64,000 bases of DNA from Promerops cafer (lineage: Eukaryota; Chordata; Aves; Passeriformes; Nectariniidae). Position 1 is the stretch's first letter; every line of letters begins with the position of its first letter. The translations under genes were made by a program, and so were the position numbers. The DNA is taken from positions 44,926 through 108,925 of the forward strand of contig VZSE01005872.1 of the NCBI GenBank assembly GCA_013398275.1, read 5' to 3'. The notes beneath the pieces were generated by a model. It saw nothing but the letters and a program-made list of their open reading frames with translations, did not search any database and was not told the origin of the DNA. Shown in pieces: positions 27,945 through 41,399 of this stretch.

Positions 27945-28545
27945 CAGATGCAGCCCAGAGAGCCAAGGGTGTCCTGGGCTGCAGCCAAAGCCCCGTGGGC
28001 AGCAGGGCAGGGAGGGGATTCTGCCCCTCTGCCCCGCTCTGCTGAGACCCCACCTGCAGAGCTGCCTCCAGCCCTGGGCTCCCAGCACAGGAAGGACTTG
28101 GAGCTGCTGCAGAGAGCCCAGAGGAGGCACCAAGGGGATCAGAGGGATGGAGCACCTCTGCTATGGGGAAAGGCTGAGAGAATGGGGATTGTTCAGCCTG
28201 GAGAAGAGAATGCTTTGAGGTGACCTAATTGTGGCCTTCCAGTCCCTGAAGGGAGTCCACAAGGATGGAGAGAGACTATTCACTTTGGCATGGAGTGACA
28301 GGACAAGGGGGAAAGGTTTCAAACTGAAAGAAAGTAGATTGGATATTAAGAAGACATTTTTTGTGAGGGTGGTGAGGCCCTGGCACAGGCTGCCCAGGGA
28401 AGCTGTGGATGCCCTGTTCCTGGAAGTGTTCAAGGCCAGGCTGGACAGAGCTCTGAGGAACCTGGTCTAGCAGAAGATGTCCCTGTCCACAGCAGAGGGT
28501 TGTGACCAGATGATCTCTAAGGTCCTTTCCAACCTCCTGTGATTT
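27945..28545 (+). mobile_element. CR1 LINE, younger copy
   Basis: About 600 bp from CCCAGAGAGCCAAGGGTGTC through GAGCACCTCTGCTATGGGGA to the GGTCCTTTCCAACCTCCTGT end. The part at 27954-28200 is nearly identical to 41779-42020, so this is a relatively recent subfamily. Several apparent 70-140 residue frames are CR1 shadows. Confidence 0.92.
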
Positions 28546-31500
28546 TAAAGTCAGTGATTAAGAAGAACAATACCTAATAAAGTGAATGATCAGTTCACAT
28601 AAATGGAAATAAACCATCCAAGGCTTGAAGGGGACCCTCTCATCATTTCCTGTTGATCAAGTATGGCTATGCTATGCCTACCTGGTCAAAAAAAAAAACG
28701 CTAGAACCTCAGCCTTGCATTGTGCCTATCCTAGTAAGCATCCCAAAAAGTGACATTGCAGTGCAATTTCTAGAAGGTTGCTGTAAGTCTGCATGGAGTC
28801 CCACAGCTTTGCGTGAGGTTGGCCTGCTGGCTTTCACCTCCAGTAACTTGGACACTTGCACATCAAATACCCATGTAAGCAGCAGTGTAGCCATAGCTGC
28901 TTGGCAATACACAGTCATACCCATTGCAGTGTGGTTCTCGTGAAGTTGTCATCTCAGAGGTACTCTTTTCAAAAGTACTCATTTCCTTCCTATTTGATTT
29001 AACACTTGGCAGCAGCTGCCAAGTGTTGAAGTGCTTGAAATTTGAAAAAAAACTCTAGTGACAAGTAGTTCTTCAGTAGTGTTGGACTTCTAAGCAGAGT
29101 GATATTGAAGCTCAAGAATACTTTGTGTTTTAATAATGTTTTCTCATGGTTTAACCAGCATAAACGTTTGTTTGCCTGTGTTATTCCACTTCACACAGTT
29201 TTTTTAATCTTTTTGCATTTTTCCACTTTCATCAGCAGCCTCTCTGCTCTTTCTTAACATGTTCCTCTCTCCCTGTCATACTTGAGTGGGCAGTACTACA
29301 ATCCTAATGTTAATCCTTTCCTGTTCAGGCATGGGATTTTAATCCACTGGGATTTGCTATGATCAATATGAAATACCTCTTTCTAGTGTGTTTCTTAAAA
29401 AGATGGAGAGTGACTGCTCCAAGAATTTGCACAGTCTACCAGTTCTGAGCAACCTGAGACCTATCTTAATCATTTCATGATGACTCCACTTCTTACTCAG
29501 ATTTTCTGAGATCCTAGTTTTTCTTATATCCTCTTCTAAAATTACACACTCATTCACTGAAAAGAGAGCTAACAGATTTGGTTGTAGACAAAGCAGAAAG
29601 TCTGACAAATTATATCAGGCCACATAAAGAATTTTATGGAGTTTTGTATTTTTGGGAAAATACTGCAGCAATGCGATACTCCAGTTGTTCCCATGCCAGC
29701 TGATTAACAATGAAAATATCACATTGGATTATGATGTGGGGACTAAAATTTTAGACACTGTAAGTTGTTACCTCTTGAATCAATGTGTCAGAGAACTGGC
29801 AAGAAGAAAACCAATGTTGGATTAGATGTAGAAAATCCAACCTGGCTCAATCCATAAGTCTCAGACACCTGTAAAACTTGTCAAAAGGTGCTCAAGAGCA
29901 GTATTCTTACAGAGGGGAGGAAAACCCTGGATGAATTAATATTTTATTTAAATGAGCTGAGTGTGGGTGCACTGATCAACACAAAAATAATGAAACTTGT
30001 TACAGGGAGCTTGGGAAGAATAGGTCAAAATATAAATCATGTGCAAGCATTGTGAATATGTTATTTACTAAACCAAGTAAATGTTTATGGCAGTAAAGTA
30101 TGGTAAAGACAACACATGCACACACACACAAAAAGGAACTGGGTTCCACAGCAGAATTATGGTCATCCAGTTGTAAGACAAGGCATTTTTTAATACAGGA
30201 GTCAAGCACAAATGAAATGTAGAGACACCAATGAATTTTTAAGAAATTAGACATAAAACCACTATAGGGCGGGCAAAGAGAAGAACTACCTAAGGACATA
30301 AAAAACAAAATAATGAGTGTATTTTCATTTCTTTTGGAAGCTGACACCATGCCAAGGAAGCTGTGGAGTTAACAGACAAAAAAAAAGTATAGGAATGCTC
30401 TAGTAAAATACCTATAGCTGTAAAGGATTGCATTGCTCCATTTTTGGCACATGAAAAGTCAAAAGAGTTGGCTGAGAATAAAATTTTGGTTTTCTCGGGA
30501 AACTGCTTTGAATGAGAGGTTGAACAGAAAAAACCTTCAGGCTGAGCTTGAAAAGAACAAGACGTGAAATAGCTGAGATGGCAGCAGTGGTGTGGAAATT
30601 CCGATCAAATATGCCCTGGCAGAGAAGGACTGGATGGTGCCAAGTGTGGCCCCAGATTCTCAGTGGTCATCCAGCAGTGGACCAGAAATCTAACTACCAC
30701 AAAGTCTGATTGCAGTGCTGGGTAAATGTATGGCTACATCAATAAAAGAGAGAATCTGCAAATAGCAGAGACAGACTCAGGAAGAAACAGCACTGGTTTT
30801 GCAGGAGACTGTGCATCACTAGCATTACTAGTTTACTCTGAAGCAATTGGATGGGTAGGGTGAGCCAGTCATACATCACAGCTGGAATTACAAAAAGCTT
30901 TTCATGAGACCTCCTGTGAAAGTCTCTTAAAGAAACTAAATTGTCATGGGAGGGTAAAGTTGACTAGCAGCCAGCTAAACGTTGAGAAATAAATGGTAGA
31001 AATAAGTTGTGATGTATCGCCACAAAAGGGCATTGTCAGCAAGGTGTCTCAAGAATTCATGTTGATCCTCTTGTACGTGACCTAGGAGAGAGTTGAACAG
31101 TGAGATGACAACTTTTGCAAACATTATATAAAATAATTGACATTTTTCAGAGCAACTTCTGGCAGCTAGTCTTATTCTAAAGTTTGCACAGTATGGAGTG
31201 ACTGAGTGCTAAAATGGCATTCAATAGTGATAAATGAAACATAGTGTGAAGAATATGTGAATGAACACAATGTGAATTTATATGTGAAGAAACTGCCCTA
31301 CCACTGTTTTCTAGTTTATGTATAATTGTTCAGGTCATAGATGGTAGAGCCATTAATTCCATATGCAGAAGCATTCAAAAAAGGCAAATAAAATACTTAC
31401 CATTAAAAATGCGATATTTATGGATAACGTCTTTCAACAGAACACGTGGTCTTAATCTAAAACTTTTCTTTGGTGTTGTGGCTGCAATATTATTCCTACA

Positions 31501-31739
31501 GTTACATGAATTGGAAAAGAGATAAAAACAAATGAAGATGATTATGCAATTGTGTAGATTCATCTATTTCATTGTGAAAAATAAGTCCAGTTTTGTTTCT
31601 CTCATATGACTAAAAAGACAAATCAGAAAAGGAAAGAGGGTGGAGTCTTTGTGACAGGGGACTTAGCAGCTTTTACCAGCAAGACATAATTGGGAATGAG
31701 GATTTGTAAAATTTCCAGTGGACAGGAAAAGGTGTGACT

Positions 31740-31900
31740 AGGGAATGAATATGCACTGCTTCTTAGGGCAAATGGCATGTGAAACTTCTAAGCATCAGAT
31801 TTAAACCAGACAATGGAAGCCTTTCCCTACAGAACTCATTGTCAAGCTGTGGCATAAATCACCATAGGAGCCATGGAAACAAAATATTTGAATGAAATCA
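31740..31900 (+). mobile_element. Possible ancient CR1/L3-type LINE fragment
   Basis: TTTAAACCAGACAATGGAAG followed by CTACAGAACTCATTGTCAAG resembles the 3' end of old CR1/L3 elements (GGAACTCATTGCCAC). It is short and diverged, so this is tentative. Confidence 0.4.
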
Positions 31901-32914
31901 GGCAGGGCTTAGAGCAGCTCATGCTGGGTATGTCCACTGAGGAACACTGAATGTCACGGATGGAAAGGTGCCTCCAGCTGAGGAAATCCTTGAACCACTG
32001 ACATCAGAAACTCTGTTAGTAAGCCTCGGCAGCCTCCATTTCCTACACGACCTGCTTCTAGAACTCTTTTCCAAAGTATTAATTATTTGAGATGGGATAA
32101 TAGAATAATTTCAGCATTATGGGCCTTGATCTTGGTTTTGTGTTCTCCTAGGTCTGTTTCAGTCCAGTGCTGGGCAAAAGCAGAGGTCAAGATTTGTCTT
32201 GGCCTCCTTGCTGCCACTCATCAAATGTGGGACTCTGGTAGTGAGTCTTTTGACAAGACCATGGTTTAGCTCATGATGGATGTGGTGGGGCTATTTCTGG
32301 GCATCTCATTGCTGTACTTTCACCTCCACAGCTTCTCTGAAGCTCTTCTCATTACTGGAATTTGCCCTCCCCAGCTTCCTCAGTTTGGCACATACGTGGT
32401 TCTGCTGAGTCAGGACCTGGCCACCCACTCTCTCCAAATGTCCAGGAATCCCAGGACTTTTCCACCAGGAACCTTGCTGGCCCTCTACTCAGGGCTCTCT
32501 ACAGCCCAAGAAGCCACTTCCTGAAATGGGGGATTTCCCTGCTACACTGAATGAAATCTCAAAGCAGCAACAGGCACAAGGACACACAAAAGGGTCAATC
32601 CAAGTATGAAGCAAATCATACTGCAAGTAAGAAATTCAGATATGGCCATATAAATTCAATCCATTCCCTAAGCATGCTATATACGATAATTTAAAATGTA
32701 TAATCATAACTTGGAAAAGGAGTGTCAGCATCATAGAACATCATCTTGACACAGAATTTCTCTTGAACATTCTACTTCACTCACTCCTACTGTTTGGGAC
32801 TTGCTATACTAAACATCTTTCAGCTCAGACTGTTTGAGGACATTTATAAGCATGTCTTGTCAATTCTTCTTAAACTTCCATTTTAATGATGGAATTGTTT
32901 TAAGTTTGAAGATG

Positions 32915-33370
32915 AAAATACCAAATCAAACACCTGTTTGGAAAAGACCTCTAGGATCACTGAGTCCAACCATTAACCTAACAGTGTCAAGTCCACTACT
33001 AAACTGTGTCCCTGAGTACCACATCTACGAGCTTTTTGTACCATGGATGGTGATTCCAGCACTTCCTTGGGCAGTCTGTTTCAGTGCTTGACAACCCTTT
33101 CAGGGAAGAAAATTTTCCTAATGTCCAATCTAAACCTCCCCTGGTGCAACTTGAGGCCATTTTCTCTTGTCCTATTTCTTGTTCCCTGGGGGAAGAGGCC
33201 AATCCCCACCTGGCTACAACTCTCAGGGAGTTGTTGAGGGAAATAAGGTCCCCCCTGAGCTTCCTTTCCTCCAGGATAAACCCCCCCAGCTCCCTCAGCT
33301 GCTCCTCATCAGACTTGTGCTCCAGACCCTTCCCCAGCCCTGCTGCCCTTCTCTGGACATGCTTCAGAGC
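32915..33370 (-). mobile_element. CR1 LINE 3' region, reverse orientation
   Basis: GAGTCCAACCATTAACCTAA, CCTTGGGCAGTCTGTTTCAG and the CCCTTCTCTGGACATGCTTC region are the reverse complement of a CR1 subfamily. An A-rich stretch follows at 33370-33395. Confidence 0.9.
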
Positions 33371-34713
33371 AAAACAAAAAAAAAAACAAAAAACCAAACC
33401 AAGATTCAAATGGGTAAGATGTGGATCATTTCTAAAGCAAAATGTTTATGACATTTGTGAAATCCCCTAAATTTATTTTTTTTTTTTCTAAGGCATTGTA
33501 ACAGCATCCTTGGCACTGGGGGGAAGGAAAGTGATTAATACTTCTATTTTTAAAATCCTGTAAATTAAACATCTAGCCACAGTTTAACTTTCTGTTACTA
33601 GGATTAAAGCAAAAAAATGCTATGAAAACTGAGCATGATTCACCAATTTAAGAAAAGGAAAAAGAAAAACAAACCTCATACTGCGATTTGTAATTTACAA
33701 TGTCATTTTCAACACGACTCATAATCTCTCAGTTGCAAAGTTGAGCCTAGTTTCTCTTGAAAAAGAAATGTTGACTATAAATTATGTGAAGTCTGACCTT
33801 TAAAAGTAGTTTGAACAAATTTTGGTTGTTCATTTCAAGTACAAGTACTGTGAAGGGAGATAACACCTCTCAAGAGTAAAGAAAACAAATGCAAAGAGCA
33901 AAGTGTTGTGCTCTCTTTCCACCAGGTAGGAAAGATATTGATCAACGACCTTAAGCTATGGTATAGCACAGACATGAGAAAACATTGTTTGAATAGAAGC
34001 ACTTCAGAAACTTGTCTAGAACAGTCGTGTTATTTTCATAGTTTGCTGTGATCAAGCACATGCTGACAGACCCTCTGTCAGAAACAGTGTAGATATATAT
34101 TATTATGCCTTGAGGAAGGGTGTAAATTATCATCTCTTGACAGCTGTTCTAGCTCTATGTATTTTTATGAACAATAAAGTATTGCCATTGTTTATATTGC
34201 CTTCTGAAGTATCAGCTGTTTCCTTCCCTCATTCACTAACTGCTAATATATTTTAAAAATAGCTCCATTTGCCTGTCATAATCCCTGCCAGTTGTAATTT
34301 CATTGGAACCTTACCCACTATGATTTAATTTGTTTAAATAATCTTATTCCTTTAGCTTGCCCTTGGTTATGATAATCACTGGCTTCAGAGAGACCAAGGC
34401 AGAGTTCTCTCTGTATCACCATCAAAAGCAGGAAGATAACCACAGTACTGTCTTTACTCACCGTTGGCTTTTCCAAGCCAAACAGATTCTATCTCAGCTT
34501 CTACATTAAAATCTTCCTTGACAGAAGACTTTTTTCTAGGTAAATCTTTTATTCTCTACCAGGGTTTGGTAATGAATGAAAGACTTTCTCAGAATGGGAC
34601 AGCAGTCCCAAGCAGTCTCAAGGAATTTCCCTGAAAATCATTCTTCTAATGGGATAAATATTTACAGAGGGAGAATATCATGAGCCAACTATCCAATACC
34701 TTTTTGGGCTTAA

Positions 34714-34732
34714 TTTTTTTTTTTTTTTTTTT
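34714..34732 (+). repeat. Poly-T run
   Basis: 19 consecutive T; simple homopolymer. Confidence 0.95.
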
Positions 34733-35082
34733 GGTGATGATGAAGATCACATTGGTTTAATCAGAGACTTACAAATAGCTTGTGTTGACGCTGTGTTAAA
34801 TACAGTTTTGGCTCTTGGCCTGTCCATGGATTTCCTCTGTTCCCCACAGACATGGTCACCCCCCACCAGAAAACAGGATTCTCCACTGGTGAGCTGGTGT
34901 TGCCTTAGGGAGGTACATAAGATGATGTTTATTGGAAGATCTGTGCTATTAAGTTTGTGATTTTCATTTTCTTGCTCATCTTTTCTTAACGTGTCATCAA
35001 TAATGACCTCAGAGGCTTGTGGAGCAGACTGTCTTCTCTCCTTCTTGTCCTCATCCAGAACCACACTAAATATTGGGGGGTT

Positions 35083-35186
35083 GGAATGGAATGGAATGGG
35101 AATAGAATAGAATAGAATAGAATAGAATAGAATAGAATAGAATAGAATAGAATAGAATAGAATAGAATAGAATAGAATAGAATAGA
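35083..35186 (+). repeat. (AATAG)n microsatellite with GGAAT head
   Basis: Three GGAAT units are followed by about 17 AATAG units. The reverse-strand frame (FYSIL repeats) is an artefact. Confidence 0.97.
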
Positions 35187-35384
35187 ACAAAAAATCTGAG
35201 ACTGTGTGGCTCAAGCTTGTATGACATTTCTTTTCCTGGCTAAAATTGAGGTACAGAAGTTTGCCTGAGGTTAAATCATGGAGAACTATCTCTCCCAGAA
35301 CAATGATCTGAAGTGTTGCATGTGTATACATCAGCACATTACAGCTGGCACATGCCAAATGTCTTCCAGAAGATGTTATGATCA

Positions 35385-35576
35385 TCAAGTTATGTTCAAG
35401 TCTCCCATGAGGACCAGGGCCTGCAAATTTGAAGCTTTTTCCAGCAGTTTATGGAAGGTTTCATCCAACACTACTTCTAGGTAGGGTAGTCTATCAAGGA
35501 CACCCATCATGGTGTCCTTCCCTCTGCTTCTACCTCCCAAGGCACCCTGTAGTAAAGCTGCATCTATCTGAGCCAT
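35385..35576 (-). pseudogene. CR1-type LINE endonuclease fragment
   Basis: The reverse-strand frame ends LDETFHKLLEKASNLQALVL then MGDLNIT. CR1 ORF2 endonuclease has the same arrangement, a helix with D-E-x-F-x-x-x-L-E-E-A followed by ALVLMGDFN, where the D and N are catalytic. Here the frame stops just after the motif and F is L, so this is a dead fragment of a CR1 copy. Confidence 0.65.
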
Positions 35577-35590
35577 TCCCTCTTCACAGG

Positions 35591-35650
35591 GTATGTATAT
35601 ATATCTCTATATATCTATATATCTATATATATATATATCCATCCATATAT
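35591..35650 (+). repeat. AT-rich simple repeat
   Basis: TATATATC/TATATCTA repeats, low complexity. Confidence 0.9.
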
Positions 35651-37539
35651 GCTGCATATAATAATGTAGTGCTCAGATGATTAGTCAAACATGGCTAAAA
35701 ATTAACATATTTAGCCCAGAAAGCAACAAATCAGTTATGAGGGAGTGGGAACAGCTTGTATAGATTTCCTTATGCGGCTACTTCTGCTGGAAATTAGCTT
35801 TATTCTGTCACTGTCTAAAATATAATACCTATTATAAGGATTGGAATAGGATATTTGCCAGCCACGTCATTCTTTCAATCCATACTTAGGAAAGACTGTA
35901 TCCACAGCTTTAGCCCATGTATGGGATACACTCTTTCAAAATTGGAAAGGTATGGCAAAGTTACATAGAATTAGAGATTAAAAGGAAAATAATAAAATGC
36001 AGAACCTTTTCAAATAATTGTATATGTTCCTTATGTTGAAAGCAACTTTTTGAAGAAATTAGTGGGTACCTTTCTCTTTAGGACAGGCAATGTGAGCTAT
36101 TTTGTAATCTCAGTTATTTTAGAAGCCATTTAGTTCCCACTCCTAAAAAATAATGGAGTTCAAATGGCTTGCTTGTAGGGGTTTTTTTTCCAATTTCTCC
36201 ACAATAAGTTTTGGAATATCTGTAATTTGAGTATCAGAACCTGGACTCTTTAGGGGGTAGTTTTGTTTCTGTTCCTAACAAGTTACACTTTAGGAAGTAT
36301 ATTCTTTCTTTTGCAATGCCTTATCTAGACTGACTTATCTGTTGTGTGGTGTTAGCAAGTGGAGCTGAACACATTTGTTGAGTGATTCAGTGGCTGGGCT
36401 GTAAACTACCATGTGATTTCTTTATGTATGGCACTGAGAATATTTTCTTTCTCCTTCTGTGCAACTACAAAGTAAAAACATTCTGAAAACCTTATATGGA
36501 GTTATCTGTAAAAATGTAATTAAGTCCTCTTCACTGAAGTAGATTAATTCTCCATTAGATTTGATCCTTACAAGAAAGAAAATACAAGCCTTCTTCAGAA
36601 ACTGAAAGAAACTGTTAACCCAACACATAGGATGCAGAATGTAACCATTAGATGCAGGAAGTTCCAACTTCTCATCTCAATTACTTTGAAAAACTGCTTG
36701 AAGCAACTTGTGTCATGGACTTCCCAAACTTACAGGTGAGCTGTCTTCTTCAGATGCAAGAGGTGTGATACTCATAATCTCATTTCTCATAAAAGCAATC
36801 ATGTCTGGGAAGTGGTAAAAGGCAATGTCCAGACTTTTTTATCTTGTTGCTTGTTTCTAGTGTCTGGCATGATATACTTGTGCATGTGTCCCAGTGTAAG
36901 AATGGGAGAATGAAAGTTTTCTCTGTGTGCTTTCTGCCCCAAATAGCTGCATTCAGGCCAGCAGTTTCTTAGGCACACACTCTTTTCTTCAAAGTTAGAA
37001 GCCATAGGAAGGTTGAGAAATTTTACTTTCTGTTAACTGCATTTAATTCCAAAGTCTAAGTAAAGAAAAATATCCTGAAAAATATATTTTCATCCTATCA
37101 AGTTTATCTAAAACATTTTTGTGGTCAGTTATACACAATAAAAAGTGATTTTATCTACTTTTTCATATACTGTAATTAGTGTTTCAGTGTCTAAACATAA
37201 TCTACATACTCTTAAAGTGGTTTTGTCAAGTTCTATCAGATTTAACAAAGCATTTGCCAAAACCAAAACAAATACTTGCTCTGTCAGAAAGGTATCACCT
37301 CTTAGGGAGTCCTTTCAAGAGACCAATGGAGATTTTTAACCTTTGTAAACAGGCCCACCCCTTGGATTATTACCCACTACTGATTTTCTGCGCAGACAGT
37401 GAAAAAGTTACAAGAAGAAATCCAAGGGCAATCAAGAGAGGCTTCAGGGCTTTGGGATGACTGGTTAAGGATCAGGAGTGCAAGCACTGTTCCCTCTATC
37501 TTTCCAGTCAGAGGAAATGATGGGGAAAGAAACATGAAC

Positions 37540-38069
37540 ACCTGGCACATTCAGTACCTGGATCCATGACTGGCTGGGGTTTTGACCATGGGCTGAGCTA
37601 CACGACACCAGACCTGCTGGCAGCAGATGGGGCACACCTGTCTCAAAGGGGGAAAAGGACAGGTGCAGTGAGACAGGTTCATTGCAACAGCTTTACGTGA
37701 CATTTTAAGGGGGAAGGGGAGAGAAACAGGCTCAACAGAGATAAGCCTGAGGGTGACAATCCTGTGTTCAGATGGGGATCAGACTCTTTTCCCAGGTAAC
37801 AAGTGACAGGATGAGAGGAAATGATCTCAAGTTACACCAGGAGAGGTTTGAACTGGAGATGAGGGAAAACTTCTTCATGGAAAGGGTCATCAGGCATTGG
37901 AACAGGCTGCCCAGGGAGGTGTACAAGCATCATCCCTGGAGGTTTTTAAAAGACGTGTAGATGTGGCACTTAGGGACATGGTGTAGTGGGGGGCTAGACA
38001 TTGTTATGGTTGGGTTCAGTGTTCTTAAGGGTCTTTTTCAACCAAAATGATTATATAATGCTATGAAAT
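37540..38069 (+). mobile_element. CR1-like element with an SGNH-esterase remnant and a CR1 3' end
   Basis: The left part (about 37570-37670) translates as GFDHGLSYTTPDLLAADGAH followed by LSQRGKR, with D at 37626-37628 and H at 37635-37637. This is the D-G-x-H-L-S block of SGNH/GDSL hydrolases, a domain described in ORF1 of CR1-like elements. An upstream NTW motif is in another frame, so the coding region is broken. From about 37715 a normal CR1 3' end follows (GGAACAGGCTGCCCAGGGAG, then a degraded tail). Confidence 0.6.
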
Positions 38070-38494
38070 TTCAAATCATATAAAGTAATTTCTACCACGG
38101 TGCTGGTTTTTAGTGCAAAACCAGAAGGAGACCTGCTTGAGCCCCTTTCTCTGAGATTCAAGAGAAAAAAAGGAGGTTCTGAAACAAATGAAAACTAGGC
38201 TTATACTCTGACCCCTAACATGAGATAAGAGCACTGGCACAAGCATTTCTTTCCTTCATTCCACATCACTTTTTCATAGCCTCAGGAAACAGACATTGCA
38301 CATACATTCCTTGGAACTGACTTGAACTGCACAAAAGGAGTAATTCATTCATGCCACCTGTGTTTCGTCTCGTAAGAGAAGCAACTCTTACTGTTCAGGT
38401 AACTGTTATTATATAAATGACAAGCATTGAATTTCAATATGCAAAAAATGTGCTTTAAACATTTCTTGCCAATGAACGTAAAACTATTTTCATC

Positions 38495-38626
38495 TAAAGA
38501 GGAATTAGATGGAGCTCTGAGCAACCTGGTCCAGTGAAATGTGCCCCTGCCCACAGCAGTGGGGTAGCTGAATGATCTTTAAGGTCCCTTCTAACCCAGC
38601 CCATTCTATGATTCTATGATGATTCT
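38495..38626 (+). mobile_element. CR1 LINE 3' end
   Basis: GAGCAACCTGGTCCAGTG, AAGGTCCCTTCTAACCCAG and the tail ATTCTATGATTCTATGATGA mark a short CR1 3' terminus. Confidence 0.92.
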
Positions 38627-41399
38627 ATATACTGTTCAGCTCCAGTACAAAGATAAAAACTTGTAAACTAAGAAATTAGAAAATAGTCAGAGATAATGAT
38701 GGTTTCTCTTTCAAAGAAATTTTAACCTTTTAAAAAACATATTTATCTGAAAAGGTTGCTACATCTAAACTCCTAGTTGTTTGGGTTTTTTCTCAAAATT
38801 ATATATATCATTGTGTACGTACGTTTATACTCTGCAGTCTATTCTTCCCAGCAAAACATATTATTTTCTGGACAATATTTGTTAACATTTCTAATTTCTC
38901 TTGCTTTTAAGTAATTTTATTAAATTTATGTGCTGTACTTCTATTTATGAATTTCAGTTGTTTCACCCTATACAACATGATGCTAAACTTTGTATTAATC
39001 TTTGCAAAGACCATTGTCACAAATATTTCTGCCAGGTAGCTCTCTATTTTGAGCTATATATGTGCATATAGAATATAACAGGATCATCATGAATTTAATT
39101 TAAGTTGCTAAGATCTTTCTTTTAGGTTTTCTTAAAATTTATTTTTCCTTCTTTATTTTTCATTTTAGCAGCTTCTTTTAACAAAAACCAAAGCCAAAGC
39201 AAAATGAACAAAACAAAACAAAACAGTATTTTGAACTGAAAAAGCAAAAGACCTGTTTTCAGTCAATCTCTGATCAAGCTATTTTTATGTGAATGCTTGT
39301 GTGGCATACACTGAAAACTGGCACACCGTACATGAAGAACTTGCTTAATGCGGAGTCTCAGGCAGCAGGGTCTCTGTTTCACAAATCATGGCTCTGCAGC
39401 TTTTCTATCTTCTCGCCACAGTTAGAAAATCAGAGTGTGGCCACCTTAAAGCAATGCTGAAAGCAACAGCTTTTATTTCTTTCACACTGCATAACACTCA
39501 GTGAATCACGACCCAAAAAACCAGGAAACGGATTAGCGACCTCTCAATTCATAAGCCACTGAAATGTCTGGTTTTACATAAACATTAGTGCCAGAGGGCT
39601 TTTAAATTCTTTATGCAACAGTTCTCAAAAGCATGGTTAAGACATTAGTTTCCAACATACAGTCATGACACCAAAATGCCAAAGTGAGTTACCTGCAGCT
39701 GCTCAGAATTTTCATCAGGAGATATTAAAGGGAGACACACTTGTGTGAGTAAGAAGGCATTTCCCAGCCACAGCCTCATTTGAGCCTGGTCATCTAGGCT
39801 GTGAGAACAGCGTCTCCCAGTTCAGCTTAACCTACGAGACCCCACCTCCGTTTGCAGCAGGGACTGGCTCCCAGTTTCCTCTGAGTCCCCACAGCCTTTG
39901 AGTGGACACAGAGCAGCTGCAGATGAACAAATATTTGGCTTTTAATCCCCTGCAAGTCATGACCTTACTGTCCAAGGACAATTCCCAATAAGGCATCCCA
40001 CATCTCCTGTGCCGGGGGAAGAACACATCAAAAATCCCCATGATTTTCACTTCCTCTCCCTGCGACCTCCCCCTCTTATGCTAAATTTTTGAGTGTCTTG
40101 CTGTGACATCAGAGGATGTAGGATTACTCACTGGTATGTTTTTGTTACGTGGCCACCTGCCAGGCTGTGTGCAGCCAGCCAGCACCACACTGGCACGTGG
40201 CTCTGGCTGTGTGCCTCACGTGGGTCCCCAGGGGTAAGGTTTCTGCCTCTCTGCAGTGGAGGACATCCTCCCTAGCACTGCTTAAGCACAGATCTAAATC
40301 CAAACTCTCATTTTCCTCTCCACCCCTTTTACTTCACTTTGAATGTCAGACATGTCCACCTTGCAGCTATAAAGACTACCCACAGACCTGAGCTCTTCGT
40401 TCCCTGAGCTCAGCCCTCTGCTAAATTAAATTTGTCTTGGGTTCACACTCTGTGTTGATGCCTCTTCTACGTACCACATTCCCTCATCACACAGAACTTG
40501 TGGAAACTGTTTTGTTCCAGTCAAGCTATGACTGCAACCAACCAACACCAGCAGCAGGTCTGGACTGGTGTCTCCTGCTGGGAATGGGTGCAAAAGATAG
40601 AGCATTCCCTACCTTCTGCCCTTCACCCAGACTGGCTGCTGCTAGGGGATATGCTAGGCATGAGCACGCATGAGGAAAGTTGAAGACAGAGAACTGGGCA
40701 GCATTTGGGTCACCTGGAAGCAGACTTCTGGAGAGAGCAAGCAGGAGTGGCAGCAGGGCTGAGAGAGCAGGTGGCTCCTGCAGCCAGGCTGGGGCACAGG
40801 ATGTAACTCAGGGCCTGCAGACAGGGCTTGGAAAGGACATGAAACTCAGAGCAGTCACAGTATAATATGTGAATAAGGAGAAATGGATATGCACATTTTA
40901 CCTGAATTCCAGCTTTGTTAGCCTCACTTATTCTACAGGTTACCTTATCCAATGGGATACCCCAGTGGCTTTTGGGATAGTTTTATCCTGAAGCACACAT
41001 CAGGTCAGCTAGTGCAAAAATTACCAGCAGGATGCAAAATCCCCATTCCCAGGCTCCAGTCCCACCAGGACTGATGCGAAAGGAGCTGCCACTTTTGGAG
41101 AGGAGGCAGCAGCTCCTTGCATTGCTGGTCTGGGCTCTGGAGTGAGTGGGACACGCTGCTGTCCTCTCCATGCAGAGGACAGGCAGCCTGCCCGTCTCTG
41201 GTGTTGGGCTGGCAAGCAAGGAAGCCACAAATGCAGTAACAAAGAGTGAACTGCAGTGCTTTCAGAGCAGATATTCCTACAGCTCTCTCAGGCTGACAAC
41301 TAGGGCGGATCAAAGCAGTGATGTGTGAGCTGCTGCCATGTGCTGTAGCTTCCCTACCCTGTAGCCCTTCCCTTGTCTTCAGAGCGTGGGTAATTTGCA

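Noticed and set aside
27792..28223. 143-codon and 138-codon frames
   Set aside because: They lie in the 3' region of a CR1 copy, and the same frames recur at 41474-42041 in another copy.
34747..35388. 213-codon minus-strand frame
   Set aside because: Its middle is the AATAG microsatellite and its ends have no recognisable domain.
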